The notes beneath the pieces were generated by a model, which worked only from the letters and a program-made list of their open reading frames with translations, had not been told where the DNA came from and searched no databases. This document shows, in pieces, positions 23,275 through 31,957 of a DNA stretch of 32,977 nt. The DNA lies in NCBI GenBank assembly GCA_035254305.1, contig DATFAS010000037.1:1-32977 (forward strand), written 5' to 3'. The stretch's first letter is position 1, and every line of letters starts with the position of its first letter. This DNA is from DATFAS01 sp035254305 (lineage in GTDB: Bacteria > Bacillota > Bacilli > Aneurinibacillales > RAOX-1). Made by a program: the position numbers and the translations under genes.

Positions 23275-26157
23275 ATGAGTCTAGAAAATATCGTGATTAA
23301 AGGGGCGAGAGCCCATAACTTAAAAAATATCGACGTGACAATCCCACGAGATCAGTTTGTCGTACTTACTGGACTCTCTGGGTCTGGGAAGTCTTCATTA
23401 GCATTTGACACGATTTATGCGGAAGGACAGAGACGTTATGTAGAATCCCTGTCCGCTTATGCTCGTCAGTTCCTAGGGCAAATGGACAAGCCGGATGTCG
23501 ATTCGATTGAGGGACTTTCTCCAGCGATCTCCATTGACCAAAAGACGACAAGCCGTAACCCGCGTTCCACTGTTGGAACGGTTACAGAAATCTATGATTA
23601 TCTCCGTTTGCTCTTTGCTCGTATAGGGAAACCCCATTGCCCTGTGCATGGTACGGAGATTTCTGCTCAGACAGTCGAGCAAATGGTTGATCGGATTTTG
23701 GAATATCCTGAAAGAACGAAAATGCAGATCCTAGCCCCACTCATTCAAGGACGCAAGGGGGAGCATACCAAGCTTCTAGAAGATGTTCGTAAGCAGGGAT
23801 ATGTACGAGTCCGTGTGGATGGAGAAATGCGAGATTTGTCAGAAGAGATCACTTTAGAGAAAAATAAGAAGCATACGATCGAAGTGATTGTGGATCGGAT
23901 TGTGGTGAAGGAAGGGATTCATTCGCGTGTGGCGGATTCACTGGAAACAGCACTTAAACTTGCTGATGGTAAGGTGATTGTCGATGTGATCGATCAAGAA
24001 GAGCTTCTATTCAGCCAGAAGCTAGCCTGTCCACAATGTGGGTTCAGCATGGATGAACTGGAGCCGCGGATGTTTTCTTTTAACAGCCCTTATGGAGCTT
24101 GTACAACCTGTGATGGATTAGGGATGAAAATGGAAGTGGACCCGGATCTAGTCATTCCTGATCGAACCTTGACCCTAGCGGAAGGGGCAGTTGAGGCTTG
24201 GGTAGGGACCACCTCCACCTATTATGAGCAGCTCCTAGCGGCTGTCTGTGAACACTATCAGATTGACATGGATACTCCTGTGGAACAGGTACCTAAGGAA
24301 CAACTGGACATCCTGATGTATGGTAGCGGAAAGGACCGCATTCGTTTTGTCTATGAGAGTGACTTTGGGGTGCGTCGCGATTCGGAAATCCTGTTTGAAG
24401 GGGTAATCCCGAATTTACAGCGTCGTTTCGTGGAATCAAGCTCAGAATACATTCGTGAGATGATGGAAGGCTATATGAGCCAGAAGCCTTGTCCATCCTG
24501 TAAGGGGCAGCGCTTAAGACCCGAAGTTCTCGCTGTTCTGATTAATGGGCGCAATATTTCCTATGTAACAGGGCTCTCTGTCCAAGAAGCATGTGATTTA
24601 TTCGATGGGCTTGTCTTAACGGATAAGGAAATGACGATTGCACGCTTAATCTTGAAGGAGATTCAATCTCGTCTTGGATTTCTACGTGATGTTGGTCTTG
24701 ATTATCTTTCGCTAGGTCGTGCGGCAGGAACACTCTCCGGTGGAGAAGCCCAGCGGATTCGTCTGGCTACACAGATCGGATCTTCTCTCATGGGGGTTCT
24801 CTACATTCTCGATGAGCCAAGTATTGGGCTGCATCAGCGGGATAATGCTCGATTGATTAAGACCCTTGAGCATATGCGTGATCTGGGGAATACATTGATC
24901 GTCGTGGAACACGATGAGGATACCATGCTTGCTGCTGATTACATTATTGATATCGGACCGGGCGCAGGAGTACATGGAGGAACAGTTGTATCACAAGGAA
25001 ATCCCGGTGAGGTTATGGCGGATGAAGCCTCTCTAACCGGACAATACTTGTCAGGCCGTAAATTCATTCCGGTGCCACTCGAACGACGAAAACCAAATGG
25101 TAAGTGGATCGAGGTTAAAGGTGCGAAGGAAAATAATTTGAAGAACGTGAACATCAAGTTCCCGCTAGGGGTCTTTACCTGTGTAACAGGTGTCTCGGGC
25201 TCAGGGAAGAGTACGTTAGTTAACGAAATTCTCTTGAAGGTATTAGCTAGGGATTTAAATAGAGCCAAGGCTAAGCCAGGTGCTCACCGGAAGATTGAAG
25301 GGTTGGAGCATCTAGATAAAGTCATTAATATCGATCAGTCACCGATTGGCCGTACCCCACGTTCGAATCCAGCAACCTACACAGGTGTATTCGATGATAT
25401 TCGTGATGTATTTGCGCAGACGAATGAGGCGAAGGTTCGAGGCTACAAGAAAGGACGCTTCAGCTTCAACGTGAAGGGCGGTCGTTGTGAAGCTTGTCGT
25501 GGAGATGGGATTATAAAAATTGAAATGCACTTCTTGCCAGACGTGTATGTTCCATGTGAAGTTTGCAAGGGCAAACGATATAACCGTGAAACCCTTGATG
25601 TGAAATACAAAGGCTTAAATATCTCTGAAGTATTGGATATGACGATTGAGGATGCGGTGGAATTCTTCAAAAACATCCCACGAATTCAACGTAAGCTGCA
25701 GACCATCTATGATGTAGGACTTGGTTATATGAAGCTTGGTCAGCCGGCAACAACCTTATCTGGTGGTGAGGCACAGCGGGTGAAGTTGGCTTCTGAGCTT
25801 CATCGTCGGAGTAATGGAAGGACCCTCTATATTTTGGATGAGCCGACAACAGGACTCCATATCCATGATATTGATCGCCTACTTAAAGTATTGCAGAGGT
25901 TGGTAGAGGTAGGGGATTCAGTGCTTGTCATTGAGCACAATCTAGATGTGATTAAGACGGCAGATTATCTTGTTGATCTTGGACCTGAGGGCGGAGATAA
26001 AGGTGGGCAAATTGTTGCGACAGGTACTCCAGAGGATGTATGTAAAGTCCAGCAATCTTATACTGGTTTGTTCCTGGGTCCAATCATGGAAAGAGATCGT
26101 GAACGAACAAAGCATCAGGTACAGCAGTATGAGCAGAAGGTAAGTAGCGGGGTGTAA
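23275..26157 (+). CDS. uvrA: UvrABC system protein A, excision nuclease subunit
   Basis: Damage-recognition ATPase of nucleotide excision repair with two ABC modules. The 960 residues have Walker A GLSGSGKSS near 33 and GVSGSGKST near 640, two LSGGEAQR signatures, and zinc-finger cysteines (CPQCGF around 254; CEACRGDG and CEVCKGKRY around 740-770). The open frame begins at an ATG at 23263 that overlaps the uvrB stop. That ATG sits directly on the GGAAGGA ribosome binding site, so the ATG at 23275 (MSLENIVIKGARAHNLK) is preferred, at 11-nt spacing. All motifs are intact. Confidence 0.98.
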   Translation: MSLENIVIKGARAHNLKNIDVTIPRDQFVVLTGLSGSGKSSLAFDTIYAEGQRRYVESLSAYARQFLGQMDKPDVDSIEGLSPAISIDQKTTSRNPRSTVGTVTEIYDYLRLLFARIGKPHCPVHGTEISAQTVEQMVDRILEYPERTKMQILAPLIQGRKGEHTKLLEDVRKQGYVRVRVDGEMRDLSEEITLEKNKKHTIEVIVDRIVVKEGIHSRVADSLETALKLADGKVIVDVIDQEELLFSQKLACPQCGFSMDELEPRMFSFNSPYGACTTCDGLGMKMEVDPDLVIPDRTLTLAEGAVEAWVGTTSTYYEQLLAAVCEHYQIDMDTPVEQVPKEQLDILMYGSGKDRIRFVYESDFGVRRDSEILFEGVIPNLQRRFVESSSEYIREMMEGYMSQKPCPSCKGQRLRPEVLAVLINGRNISYVTGLSVQEACDLFDGLVLTDKEMTIARLILKEIQSRLGFLRDVGLDYLSLGRAAGTLSGGEAQRIRLATQIGSSLMGVLYILDEPSIGLHQRDNARLIKTLEHMRDLGNTLIVVEHDEDTMLAADYIIDIGPGAGVHGGTVVSQGNPGEVMADEASLTGQYLSGRKFIPVPLERRKPNGKWIEVKGAKENNLKNVNIKFPLGVFTCVTGVSGSGKSTLVNEILLKVLARDLNRAKAKPGAHRKIEGLEHLDKVINIDQSPIGRTPRSNPATYTGVFDDIRDVFAQTNEAKVRGYKKGRFSFNVKGGRCEACRGDGIIKIEMHFLPDVYVPCEVCKGKRYNRETLDVKYKGLNISEVLDMTIEDAVEFFKNIPRIQRKLQTIYDVGLGYMKLGQPATTLSGGEAQRVKLASELHRRSNGRTLYILDEPTTGLHIHDIDRLLKVLQRLVEVGDSVLVIEHNLDVIKTADYLVDLGPEGGDKGGQIVATGTPEDVCKVQQSYTGLFLGPIMERDRERTKHQVQQYEQKVSSGV

Positions 26158-26170
26158 GGCCTAATCAACT

Positions 26171-26220
26171 GGGGACTCTAAAGGTTATTCATTTAATCTT
26201 TCTAGGGTCCTCTTTATTTT
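26171..26220 (+). terminator. Probable terminator of uvrBA
   Basis: GGACTCTA (26173-26180) pairs with TAGGGTCC (26203-26210, one G-T), with extra AAG/CTT pairing inside, followed by a T-rich tail TCTTTATTTT. The loop is larger than usual. Confidence 0.6.
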
Positions 26221-26251
26221 CTTCGAATAGGCTAAAAAAAGTGGGCTGTCC

Positions 26252-26280
26252 TGTCAACTGTCATCTACCTATGGTAGAAT
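26252..26280 (+). promoter_or_regulatory. Possible hprK promoter
   Basis: TAGAAT (26275-26280) as -10, with a weak TGTCAA (26252-26257) at 17-bp spacing, 37 nt before the hprK start codon. Confidence 0.4.
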
Positions 26281-26316
26281 GTAAGCAAAAGTACGGATGG
26301 AAATGAGGGGCACATT

Positions 26317-27249
26317 GTGAAAAAAACTGTAGTTAGAGACGTTGTAACGCAGTTTCAATTTAGGGTTATTTGTGGGGAAAAAGGATTACTGCGGGAAATA
26401 AAGACAAGCGATATTAATCGCCCCGGCCTTGAATTAACTGGGTATGTTACGTATTATACAGCAGAAAGAATTCAGTTATTGGGGAAAACCGAGATGGGCT
26501 TTATTTCCATGATGCCTACGGAGGTAAGACTAGAACGGTTCCGCCATCTTTGTTCGGATGAGGTACCGTGCATTGTGGTTTCTCGTAATTTAGATGTACC
26601 AGAAGAGCTTCTTCAGGCTTCACAGGAGAAGAATGTTCCGATCTTACAATCCTCTTTGCCGACAACAAAGCTCTCTAGTAAGATTACCACTTATCTGGAG
26701 GGACGGTTGGCACCACGCACGACAATGCATGGGGTTCTAGTTGATGTTTATGGAGTAGGGGTTCTACTAATTGGAGGAAGTGGCATCGGGAAAAGTGAAA
26801 CTGCCTTGGAGCTAGTAAAAAGGGGACATCGTTTAGTTGCTGATGATGCGGTAGAAATTCGTCAAACCCAAGAAAATAATCTGATTGGAAGTGCCCCAGA
26901 GCTTATTCAGCATTTGCTAGAAATTCGGGGGCTAGGGATTATTAATGTGATGACCCTATTTGGTGCTGGTGCCGTTCGTAATTTTAAGAAGATCTCATTG
27001 GTTATTCGTATGGAGATTTGGGAAGCCCAGAAGCAATATGAACGACTTGGAATCGATGAAGAAAAACTGAAAATTATGGATACAGAAATTCCAGAAATTC
27101 TGATCCCTGTTCGCCCTGGGCGAAATATGGCGGTTATTTGCGAAGTGGCAGCGATGAATTTCCGTTTAAAGCGGATGGGATATAATGCAGCTGTACATTT
27201 TAGCAAACGTCTTACCGATACCATTGAGGAAGCAAGTGAAGAAATCTAG
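26317..27249 (+). CDS. hprK: HPr kinase/phosphorylase
   Basis: Bifunctional enzyme that phosphorylates HPr on Ser46 at high glycolytic flux and dephosphorylates it otherwise, the sensor of carbon catabolite control in Bacillota. At 310 residues it equals the B. subtilis length. Walker A GGSGIGKS is at 153-160, followed by ELVKRGHRLVADDAVEI and the family signature EIRGLGIINV. The start is GTG with GAGGGG upstream. ppaX follows after 17 nt. In B. subtilis lgt lies between them; here it is absent. Confidence 0.97.
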   Translation: MKKTVVRDVVTQFQFRVICGEKGLLREIKTSDINRPGLELTGYVTYYTAERIQLLGKTEMGFISMMPTEVRLERFRHLCSDEVPCIVVSRNLDVPEELLQASQEKNVPILQSSLPTTKLSSKITTYLEGRLAPRTTMHGVLVDVYGVGVLLIGGSGIGKSETALELVKRGHRLVADDAVEIRQTQENNLIGSAPELIQHLLEIRGLGIINVMTLFGAGAVRNFKKISLVIRMEIWEAQKQYERLGIDEEKLKIMDTEIPEILIPVRPGRNMAVICEVAAMNFRLKRMGYNAAVHFSKRLTDTIEEASEEI

Positions 27250-27266
27250 GTTGGAGGTTACAGCTT

Positions 27267-27914
27267 TTGTTACGCTATAAGACGGTTTTATTTGATTTAG
27301 ATGGTACCTTAATCGATACGAATGATTTAATCCTCACATCTTTTATGCATGTTTTAGAGCAACATTTTCCGGGGAAATACCAAAGGGAGCACATTATTCC
27401 CTACATGGGAGAAACACTGGGTGAGCAGATGGAACGCTTCGGAGGTGTGGAGAAGCGAGACCTATTAGCGGATCAGTATCGTGAACATAATGAGCAGATT
27501 CATGATGAGCTCGTGAAGGAATTTCCGAATATTGTAGAAGCTCTCCAAGGGCTGCAAGTATTAGGAGTCACTATGGGGATTGTAACAACGAAGCAACGAA
27601 AAACCGCAACCATGGGAGCTAAGCGGTTTGGGATTGACCAATTTATGAAAGCTTTTGTCGTGTACCAAGATACGGACAAGCACAAGCCACATCCAGATCC
27701 GATCTTTAAAGCTATGGAGATGGTAGAAGCTGATCCAGCAACGACTCTAATGGTCGGTGATAGTCAATATGACATTGAGGCTGCACATAACGCTGGGATT
27801 CACGCTGCTGCGGTTTCTTGGAGTCTTAAGGGTCCGGAGTTCTTACAAACCTTTCATCCAGAATACACACTCTATGATATGAGGGAATTAATCGGGATCG
27901 TTAAAGGAGACTGA
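27267..27914 (+). CDS. ppaX: Pyrophosphatase PpaX, HAD family
   Basis: HAD-superfamily hydrolase that removes the pyrophosphate made by HprK when it dephosphorylates P-Ser-HPr. The 215 residues carry motif I DLDGT (nucleophile Asp10, acid Asp12), motif II in VTTKQRK, and motif III/IV with the lysine in KPHPDPIFKAM and GDSQYDIEAA. The start is a TTG at 27267 with TTGGAGG about 9 nt upstream. It is directly downstream of hprK, as expected for its job. A generic phosphoglycolate phosphatase would look similar, but the context favours PpaX. Confidence 0.93.
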   Translation: MLRYKTVLFDLDGTLIDTNDLILTSFMHVLEQHFPGKYQREHIIPYMGETLGEQMERFGGVEKRDLLADQYREHNEQIHDELVKEFPNIVEALQGLQVLGVTMGIVTTKQRKTATMGAKRFGIDQFMKAFVVYQDTDKHKPHPDPIFKAMEMVEADPATTLMVGDSQYDIEAAHNAGIHAAAVSWSLKGPEFLQTFHPEYTLYDMRELIGIVKGD

Positions 27915-27920
27915 TTTTTC

Positions 27921-28418
27921 ATGCGGAAAACTGAGAGGTATCCTGTTGAAGGTCCTAATTCTCTTTGGCAGGTGTATAGAACCATTCCCTTTTGGCGGGC
28001 TTTAAGAAATACATTGGTTGTGGTGATTGGCAGGTATGTTCCCTTCCCCGCATGGAAGAACTGGCTGTATCGGACGTTTCTAGGGATGAAAATTGGAGAA
28101 CATACCGCGCTTGCCTTCATGGTTGTTCCGGATATTCTATACCCAGAGAGGATTCAGATTGGCAGCAATACAATTATTGGCTATAATACTACCATTTTAG
28201 CTCATGAATACCTAACCCATGAATACCGGCTAGGGGACGTGATGATTGGTTCCAATGTGATGATTGGGGCCAATAGTACAATTTTACCTGGGATTACCAT
28301 AGGAGATGGAGCTGTTGTTTCTGCGGCATCCCTTGTCCATCGAGATGTCCCTGCGGGGGCATTCGTTGGGGGAAATCCTGCTAAGATTATTCGTGAGAAG
28401 AGGGAAACGGAGAAATGA
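27921..28418 (+). CDS. Acyltransferase with left-handed beta-helix (YvoF-like)
   Basis: Hexapeptide-repeat O-acetyltransferase of unknown substrate. In the 165 residues, an N-terminal region with a membrane-active helix (WRALRNTLVVVIGRYVPFP, about 25-43) precedes the repeats from about 85, seen as IQIGSNTIIGYNTTI, VMIGSNVMIGANSTILPGITIGDGAVVSAAS and the closing GNPAKIIRE motif usual in this family. A likely catalytic histidine lies in ILAHEY. The gene starts 6 nt after ppaX with GGAG inside the ppaX end, so it belongs to the hprK operon. B. subtilis yvoF occupies the same place. Confidence 0.88.
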   Translation: MRKTERYPVEGPNSLWQVYRTIPFWRALRNTLVVVIGRYVPFPAWKNWLYRTFLGMKIGEHTALAFMVVPDILYPERIQIGSNTIIGYNTTILAHEYLTHEYRLGDVMIGSNVMIGANSTILPGITIGDGAVVSAASLVHRDVPAGAFVGGNPAKIIREKRETEK

Positions 28419-28711
28419 GGGTTCATGGATTACTTCGTTTTGTTATCATTGCTTCCCTTTGTACGACTCTTCGTTTCTACTTAGGGCAACACTCTCCTAA
28501 TTTCCTCTGGTTTTTTATCCTTTATCTGCCGATGGTGAATTGGGGGATCTACTGGCTGATGTCTGTTATACGTATAGGAATAAACCAACTGGCGGGTGAG
28601 GGTTCATTGTCAGAGCACCGGATTCGTAGAATCTACGTATGGTATCTGAACGTTCCAGGATCTCTGGCTTTAGCGGAATTGATCTACCGAGGGTATCTAT
28701 ACAATACATAA
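28415..28711 (+). CDS. Small hydrophobic membrane protein of unknown function
   Basis: 98 residues; I do not recognise a family. Hydrophobic stretches lie at about 6-22, 29-52 (FLWFFILYLPMVNWGIYWL) and 74-92, suggesting two or three membrane passes with basic residues between them (HRIRR). It overlaps the stop of the acetyltransferase gene by 4 nt (ATGA), a strong sign that it is translated and works with that enzyme. It is followed by a terminator. It might anchor or supply the acetyltransferase, but that is inference from linkage only. Confidence 0.7.
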   Translation: MRVHGLLRFVIIASLCTTLRFYLGQHSPNFLWFFILYLPMVNWGIYWLMSVIRIGINQLAGEGSLSEHRIRRIYVWYLNVPGSLALAELIYRGYLYNT

Positions 28712-28726
28712 TAAGGCACTCCAATT

Positions 28727-28776
28727 CATCTTGCTCAAGGGAATTTTAACCCAAGGTAAGCAAGATGATTTTGTTT
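28727..28776 (+). terminator. Terminator of the hprK-ppaX operon
   Basis: A perfect 9-bp outer stem CATCTTGCT (28727-28735) with AGCAAGATG (28759-28767), an inner GGG/CCC helix, then ATTTTGTTT. It lies just before the his promoter. Confidence 0.75.
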
Positions 28777-28780
28777 AGCG

Positions 28781-28810
28781 TTGACGTTTTTTACCGTTCT
28801 GTGATAGAAT
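28781..28810 (+). promoter_or_regulatory. SigA-type promoter of the histidine operon
   Basis: TTGACG (28781-28786), 18-bp spacer, TAGAAT (28805-28810). It leaves a leader of about 60 nt before hisZ. Confidence 0.7.
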
Positions 28811-28825
28811 TCAAACATCCAAAAA

Positions 28826-28853
28826 CGCTTTATCTTATTAGCAGACTAAAGCG
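28826..28853 (+). promoter_or_regulatory. Leader hairpin before hisZ
   Basis: A perfect 7-bp stem CGCTTTA/TAAAGCG enclosing 14 nt, between the promoter and the AAGGGGTGA ribosome binding site of hisZ. The leader is too short for a T-box and shows no terminator, so any role (operator, mRNA stability, protein-binding site) is open. Confidence 0.4.
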
Positions 28854-28875
28854 AAATGTGAAGGGGTGACTTAAG

Positions 28876-30033
28876 ATGACGAAGCCACTAGGTTTTGAGA
28901 AACCGTTGGGAATGAGAGATTATTTGCCGGATTTATTGGTGAAACAGCGACATCTTGAGTCTTTGCTGAAGACTTGTCTGTCACGCTGGGGCTATGAGGA
29001 AATTCTCACTCCAACTTTAGAATATTACGATACAGTAGGCGAAGCGAGTGCTACACATGATAGCAAGCTGTTTAAGCTATTAGATAAACAAGGGAGAACA
29101 TTGGTCCTACGACCAGATGTAACAGCACCGATTGCAAGAGTAGCTTCTTCCTTATTGAAGGATGAAGCAAGACCACTTCGTTTAATGTACTATACAAGTG
29201 TGTTCCGAGCACAGGAGAAGGAAGCTGGGCGTAATGCCGAGTTTATCCAATGTGGTGTAGAGTTAATTGGAGATTGTAGTGTGGAAGGGGATGCGGAAGT
29301 CATTGCATTGGCGGTAGCATCACTGAAGGCTGCGGGAGTTCAAGAATTCAAGATTGCGATTGGACATGTGGATTTTATCGAGGGCCTTTTAGAAGAAATT
29401 GTGATTGAGGAAGCGAATCGGGATAAGTTAAAAGAGAGACTACATAATTCTGATTACGTGGGATTCCGTAAGGATGTGGATCAGCTAGAGATTCCTGAAT
29501 CCGAAAAGAATAGACTTCGCGGGATCTTGAAATTACGTGGAGGGGTCGAAAGACTTGCTGATGCCGAGGCTCTTACGATCAATGGTAGAGCCCGTAAGGC
29601 TGTTTGTAATTTACAGCAATTGTGGGCAGCCCTCCAGGCTTATGATGTGACTGATTATGTAATCTTTGATTTGAATCTATTAAGTTCGCTTAATTATTAT
29701 ACGGGTATTTTATTTGAAGGTTATGCGGCAGACCAGGGTTTTCCGATTTGTGGTGGTGGACGCTATGATGATCTATTGTCACGATTTGGTGTGCAGAATC
29801 CCTCGACTGGCTTTGCGATTAAGATGGATCGTCTGCTCCAAGCTTCTACAGTGGTACGAGAACCAGGGCCGAAGAGGATTTATATCTACTATCGCCCAGA
29901 AACAAGAGAAGAAGCGATTAAGAAAGCGATAGAACTCCGCAAAGAGGCGATTGTTGTTACAGGAATTGAAGCCCCTGCGGTGACTTATGATGAAGTGATT
30001 GATTTACGTGGAGGAGGCGAGGCTAATGTCTAA
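28876..30033 (+). CDS. hisZ: ATP phosphoribosyltransferase regulatory subunit
   Basis: Catalytically inactive paralog of histidyl-tRNA synthetase that binds short-form HisG and confers activity and histidine feedback. The 385 residues show the class II synthetase motif 2 (RLMYYTSVFRAQEKEAGRNAEF, ~97-118) and the HisZ-typical GGGRYDDLL (~293-301). The anticodon-binding domain of true HisS is absent. It starts at an ATG at 28876 with AAGGGGTGA upstream and overlaps hisG by 8 nt, so the two partners are co-translated. Confidence 0.96.
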   Translation: MTKPLGFEKPLGMRDYLPDLLVKQRHLESLLKTCLSRWGYEEILTPTLEYYDTVGEASATHDSKLFKLLDKQGRTLVLRPDVTAPIARVASSLLKDEARPLRLMYYTSVFRAQEKEAGRNAEFIQCGVELIGDCSVEGDAEVIALAVASLKAAGVQEFKIAIGHVDFIEGLLEEIVIEEANRDKLKERLHNSDYVGFRKDVDQLEIPESEKNRLRGILKLRGGVERLADAEALTINGRARKAVCNLQQLWAALQAYDVTDYVIFDLNLLSSLNYYTGILFEGYAADQGFPICGGGRYDDLLSRFGVQNPSTGFAIKMDRLLQASTVVREPGPKRIYIYYRPETREEAIKKAIELRKEAIVVTGIEAPAVTYDEVIDLRGGGEANV

Positions 30034-30658
30034 GCTTACAGTTGCTATGCCGAAGGGGCGTATTTTCGAGGAGGCTGTTGAGCTGTTACGTAAGGCAGGC
30101 TTGCCCATTCCCCCAGAATTCGAGGATTCTAGAAAGCTAATTATTCCTGTGAAGGATGCAGGGATTGATTTCATTTTGGCTAAGCCGACAGACGTCCCCA
30201 CCTATGTAGAATATGGAGTGGCTGATATTGGTGTCGTGGGAAAAGATGTTCTTCTAGAAGAAGAACGGGATGTTTATGAGCTTCTTGATCTGAAGATTAG
30301 CCATTGTCGCCTCTCTGTGGCAGGTCTTCCGAATTGGAAACCTACCGATGCTCCTAGAGTTGCAACAAAATATCCACGTGTGGCTTCTCAATATTTCCGG
30401 GAACAAGGCGCGCAGGTGGAAGTTATTAAGCTGAATGGTTCCATAGAGCTTGCTCCGATGATTGGTCTTGCAGATCGAATTGTCGATATTGTATCTACTG
30501 GCCGAACACTACAAGAGAATGGACTCGTTGAATTCGAGGAAATTATGCCCATTACAACACGTTTAATTGCCAATCGGGTGAGTTATCGAATGAAGAACGA
30601 GGCTGTCGATTATTTAGTAGAGAAGTTTGCCTCTGTAATTCCGAAAGGAGGAGAATAA
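30026..30658 (+). CDS. hisG: ATP phosphoribosyltransferase, short form
   Basis: First step of histidine synthesis: joins ATP and PRPP. From the ATG at 30026 (GGAGGCGAGG upstream) the product has 210 residues, the short form that lacks the C-terminal regulatory domain and depends on HisZ, which is encoded just before it. Conserved PKGRIFEEAVELL is at the start and the PRPP-binding region DIVSTGRTLQENGL near 155-168. An open frame back to 29999 has no ribosome binding site and overlaps hisZ further. hisD follows after 2 nt. Confidence 0.97.
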   Translation: MSKLTVAMPKGRIFEEAVELLRKAGLPIPPEFEDSRKLIIPVKDAGIDFILAKPTDVPTYVEYGVADIGVVGKDVLLEEERDVYELLDLKISHCRLSVAGLPNWKPTDAPRVATKYPRVASQYFREQGAQVEVIKLNGSIELAPMIGLADRIVDIVSTGRTLQENGLVEFEEIMPITTRLIANRVSYRMKNEAVDYLVEKFASVIPKGGE

Positions 30659-30660
30659 TC

Positions 30661-31938
30661 ATGCTACGGATCGTTCCATCTGCCGATTTCTCCACAAAGC
30701 GAGATGTAGAGACAGGAACAGAGGTTCAACGACAGGCCGTATTGAATATTCTCTCTGCTGTCCAATCCGAGGGAGATGAGGCTGTACTTGGTTTCACAGA
30801 AAAATTTGATGGTATAAGATTAGAACGAATGGCTGTTAGCGCCGCAGAAATAGAAGAGGCTGTTGGTAAGGTTTCGGCCGAAGTACGCGAGGCACTCGAA
30901 GAGGCAGCCTTGAATATTCGACGTTTCCACGAACAGCAGAAACGCAATTCCTGGATGACCACCTCAGAGACAGGAACCATTCTTGGTCAGATTATTCGGC
31001 CTCTTAAGCGGGTCGGGATTTATGTACCTGGCGGAAGGGCGGCTTATCCATCATCTGTATTGATGAATGCGATCCCTGCTCAGGTAGCTGGAGTAAAGGA
31101 AATTGTCATGGTTACTCCGCCAAACCGGACAGGTGCGATTGACCCTGGAGTGTTGTGTGCGGCTAAGATTGCCGGCGTGACAGAGATTTATAAAGTTGGT
31201 GGAGCACAAGCGATTGCGGCTCTTACCTATGGAACCCAGACAATTGATCCAGTCGATAAGATTGTGGGACCTGGCAATATCTATGTGGCCCTTGCTAAAC
31301 GGGAAGTGTTCGGTCTTGTGGATATTGATATGGTAGCGGGTCCTAGTGAGATTGTTGTTCTAGCTGATGAGGGTGGGGAGCCTAGCTATATTGCTGCAGA
31401 TCTTCTCTCACAAGCGGAGCATGATCCAATGGCATCGGCTGTCCTCGTGACACCATCCCAGAAATTAGCAGAAGCAGTACAAGCTGAGGTAGCTCGTCAG
31501 CTTGAGGTGCTCCCGCGTCGAGAAATTGCGGAAGCTTCCATTCGAGATTATGGTGCGATCTGTGTGGTTGGGGATTTAGAAGAAGGGATTGATGTGGTGA
31601 ACCGATTGGCACCAGAGCATCTTGAACTACTGATTGCGAATCCATTTGACCATGTGGGTAAAATGGAAAATGCCGGAGCGATTTTCCTTGGGGAGTACAG
31701 CTCCGAACCCATCGGCGATTATTTTGCGGGCCCGAATCATGTGCTGCCAACGAATGGTACGGCACGATTCTCTTCACCGCTTAATCTGGATGATTTTCTG
31801 AAGAAATCAAGCTTAATTTCTTATAGCAAGCAGGATTTACTAAATAATGGACGTAAAATTGTGGCATTGGCAGAAGCAGAAGGTCTAAGTGCTCATGCTA
31901 GGGCAGTCCAAGTTCGTCTGGATAAGATCAGCAAGTAA
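30661..31938 (+). CDS. hisD: Histidinol dehydrogenase
   Basis: Zinc enzyme that oxidises histidinol to histidine in two NAD-dependent steps. The 425 residues show YVPGGRAAYPSSVLMN (~117-132), the signature DKIVGPGNIYVALAKREVFG, VDIDMVAGPSE, the HDP zinc-region LLSQAEHDPMAS and the catalytic RLAPEHLELL. AAAGGAGGAG precedes the ATG. In the order hisZ-G-D-B-H it lies where B. subtilis has it. Confidence 0.97.
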   Translation: MLRIVPSADFSTKRDVETGTEVQRQAVLNILSAVQSEGDEAVLGFTEKFDGIRLERMAVSAAEIEEAVGKVSAEVREALEEAALNIRRFHEQQKRNSWMTTSETGTILGQIIRPLKRVGIYVPGGRAAYPSSVLMNAIPAQVAGVKEIVMVTPPNRTGAIDPGVLCAAKIAGVTEIYKVGGAQAIAALTYGTQTIDPVDKIVGPGNIYVALAKREVFGLVDIDMVAGPSEIVVLADEGGEPSYIAADLLSQAEHDPMASAVLVTPSQKLAEAVQAEVARQLEVLPRREIAEASIRDYGAICVVGDLEEGIDVVNRLAPEHLELLIANPFDHVGKMENAGAIFLGEYSSEPIGDYFAGPNHVLPTNGTARFSSPLNLDDFLKKSSLISYSKQDLLNNGRKIVALAEAEGLSAHARAVQVRLDKISK

Positions 31939-31957
31939 AGGAGAAGAAGATAACATC

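Noticed and set aside
28727..28875. T-box riboswitch before the his operon
   Set aside because: The leader after the promoter is about 60 nt and lacks the T-box AGGGTGGNACCGCG sequence; the larger hairpin lies upstream of the promoter and acts as a terminator of the previous operon.
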